Assembly: GCA_025458735.1 (NCBI GenBank)
Contig: JALORV010000061.1
Coordinates: 1 to 10,014 of the forward strand
Source of the DNA: Burkholderiaceae bacterium
Lineage (GTDB): Bacteria > Pseudomonadota > Gammaproteobacteria > Burkholderiales > Burkholderiaceae
Direction: 5' to 3'
DNA: 10,014 nucleotides
Part shown: one piece after another, positions 6,960 to 10,014 of the stretch
Numbering within the stretch: position 1 is the first letter of the stretch
How the letters are laid out: each line of letters begins with the position of its first letter
Notes under the pieces: generated by a model
Database searches by the model: none
The model's input: the letters and a program-made list of their open reading frames with translations, nothing else
Told to the model about the DNA's origin: nothing
Position numbers and translations under genes: made by a program

Positions 6960-7672
6960 CGGCGGGCCAGCTCCATCGCCTGCGAAATGTAGAAGCTGCT
7001 GACGACCCGCTGGCTGCGGCCGGGCTGCCACCCGGCCAGCTCGGCCTGTGCCCGCAGGCCGCTGCCCAGCGCGCGCTCCGACACCGGCTCGATCATCGGC
7101 GCGCGCTCGGTGCGCGGGAACCACTGACCGACCGCATGCATGGCGGTCAGGAACACGGTGCGCGGCGCGAAGGTGAAGACCATCGACTGCGTGGTGCGCG
7201 CGGCCAGCGCGCCCAGCACGCGCACCATGTCCGTGGTGTCGTAGTGGATCAGCGAGTCCATCGCCACCACGTGATCGAACTCGCCGAGCGTCGGGTCGAG
7301 CAGGTCGCCGACACGAAAGTCGATGTGGCCCTCGCCCAGCAGGTGCGGCTGCCGCTCGCGCGCCAGTCCGACCAGCGTCGGCGACAGGTCGATCGCGGTG
7401 ACCGCCGCGCCGCGGCGCGCCACTTCGACGGCGAGCGCGCCGGTACCGCAGCCGGCATCGAGCACGCGCCGGCCGCGCAGATCGGTCGGCAGCCACGACA
7501 TCAGCGTGCGCCGCATCTCGTCGCGGCCCGCGCGCACCGTGGCGCGGATGCCGCTCACCGGTGCATCGGAGGTCAGGCGCTTCCAGGCCTCGACCGCGGT
7601 GCGGTCGAAATACTGCTCCAGCTCGCCGCGGCGGGCGGCGTAGCGGTCGGTTGGCGTGGCAACGGCGGCCAT
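6956..7672 (-). CDS. bchM: Mg-protoporphyrin IX O-methyltransferase (BchM)
   Basis: BchM transfers a methyl group from S-adenosylmethionine to the ring propionate of Mg-protoporphyrin, giving the monomethyl ester that AcsF cyclises. The 238-residue product has a class I methyltransferase fold. Motif I is VLDAGCGTGAL (70-80) and the acidic residue binding the SAM ribose is Asp95 in VTAIDLSP. It also has HIDFRVGDLLD, DHVVAMDSLIHYD, and the C-terminal SQRVVSSFYISQAMELAR, which is typical of BchM/ChlM. The N-terminal half-motif YFDRTAVEAWKRLTSD is also a family marker. The ATG has GAGGAG 7 bases upstream. The gene follows bchL after a 39-base spacer made of a tandem repeat and overlaps lhaA by four bases. 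Confidence 0.96.
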   Translation of the reverse strand: MAAVATPTDRYAARRGELEQYFDRTAVEAWKRLTSDAPVSGIRATVRAGRDEMRRTLMSWLPTDLRGRRVLDAGCGTGALAVEVARRGAAVTAIDLSPTLVGLARERQPHLLGEGHIDFRVGDLLDPTLGEFDHVVAMDSLIHYDTTDMVRVLGALAARTTQSMVFTFAPRTVFLTAMHAVGQWFPRTERAPMIEPVSERALGSGLRAQAELAGWQPGRSQRVVSSFYISQAMELARR

Positions 7673-7675
7673 GGT

Positions 7676-10014
<2,339 letters not shown>

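Noticed and set aside
6960..7496. Upstream extension of the lhaA frame to a 595-residue protein
   Set aside because: The added part is the alternate frame of bchM; LhaA-like sequence begins at the ATG at 6959, which overlaps the bchM stop.

Overview
This window is part of a photosynthesis gene cluster from an aerobic or facultative purple (bacteriochlorophyll a) bacterium. All genes lie on the minus strand, so transcription runs from high to low coordinates: bchH (3' part) - bchL - bchM - lhaA - puhA - puhB - puhC - acsF - puhE - dxs (5' part). The DNA is very GC-rich. The bchHLM-lhaA-puhABC-puhE core is typical of Proteobacteria. High GC, an AcsF cyclase placed among the puh genes, and the protein sequences would fit a betaproteobacterium (Burkholderiales- or Rhodocyclales-like). 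Such clusters are known to move between phyla (Gemmatimonas is the classic case), so the host cannot be fixed from this DNA alone.

Right part (about 6956-10014): bacteriochlorophyll synthesis. BchH is the large subunit of Mg-chelatase, BchM methylates Mg-protoporphyrin, and BchL is the ATP-driven iron-sulfur reductase of the dark protochlorophyllide reductase. AcsF (2436-3497) does the next ring-closing step after BchM and needs oxygen. The window therefore combines an oxygen-requiring cyclase with an oxygen-sensitive nitrogenase-like reductase. Middle part (3524-6959): assembly of the reaction centre and core antenna. LhaA is an LH1 assembly factor, PuhA is the reaction-centre H subunit, and PuhB and PuhC are assembly factors. 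Left part (1-2430): PuhE, another assembly membrane protein, followed by dxs, the first enzyme of the MEP isoprenoid pathway, which supplies carotenoid and bacteriochlorophyll side-chain precursors.

The genes are packed as one apparent transcription unit. Four junctions are exact 4-base stop/start overlaps (bchH/bchL, bchM/lhaA, puhA/puhB, puhE/dxs). The longest gap between stop and start is 92 bases, before puhA, counted from the displaced lhaA stop. There is no gene-free stretch above 300 bases, no RNA gene, no insertion sequence and no CRISPR. The points most worth a second look are an apparent frameshift near the 3' end of lhaA, a Dxs with an unusually short segment after its thiamine-diphosphate motif, and a three-copy 14-base tandem repeat that forms the whole bchL-bchM junction, including the bchL stop and the bchM ribosome binding site. 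I found no wholly undescribed system here.
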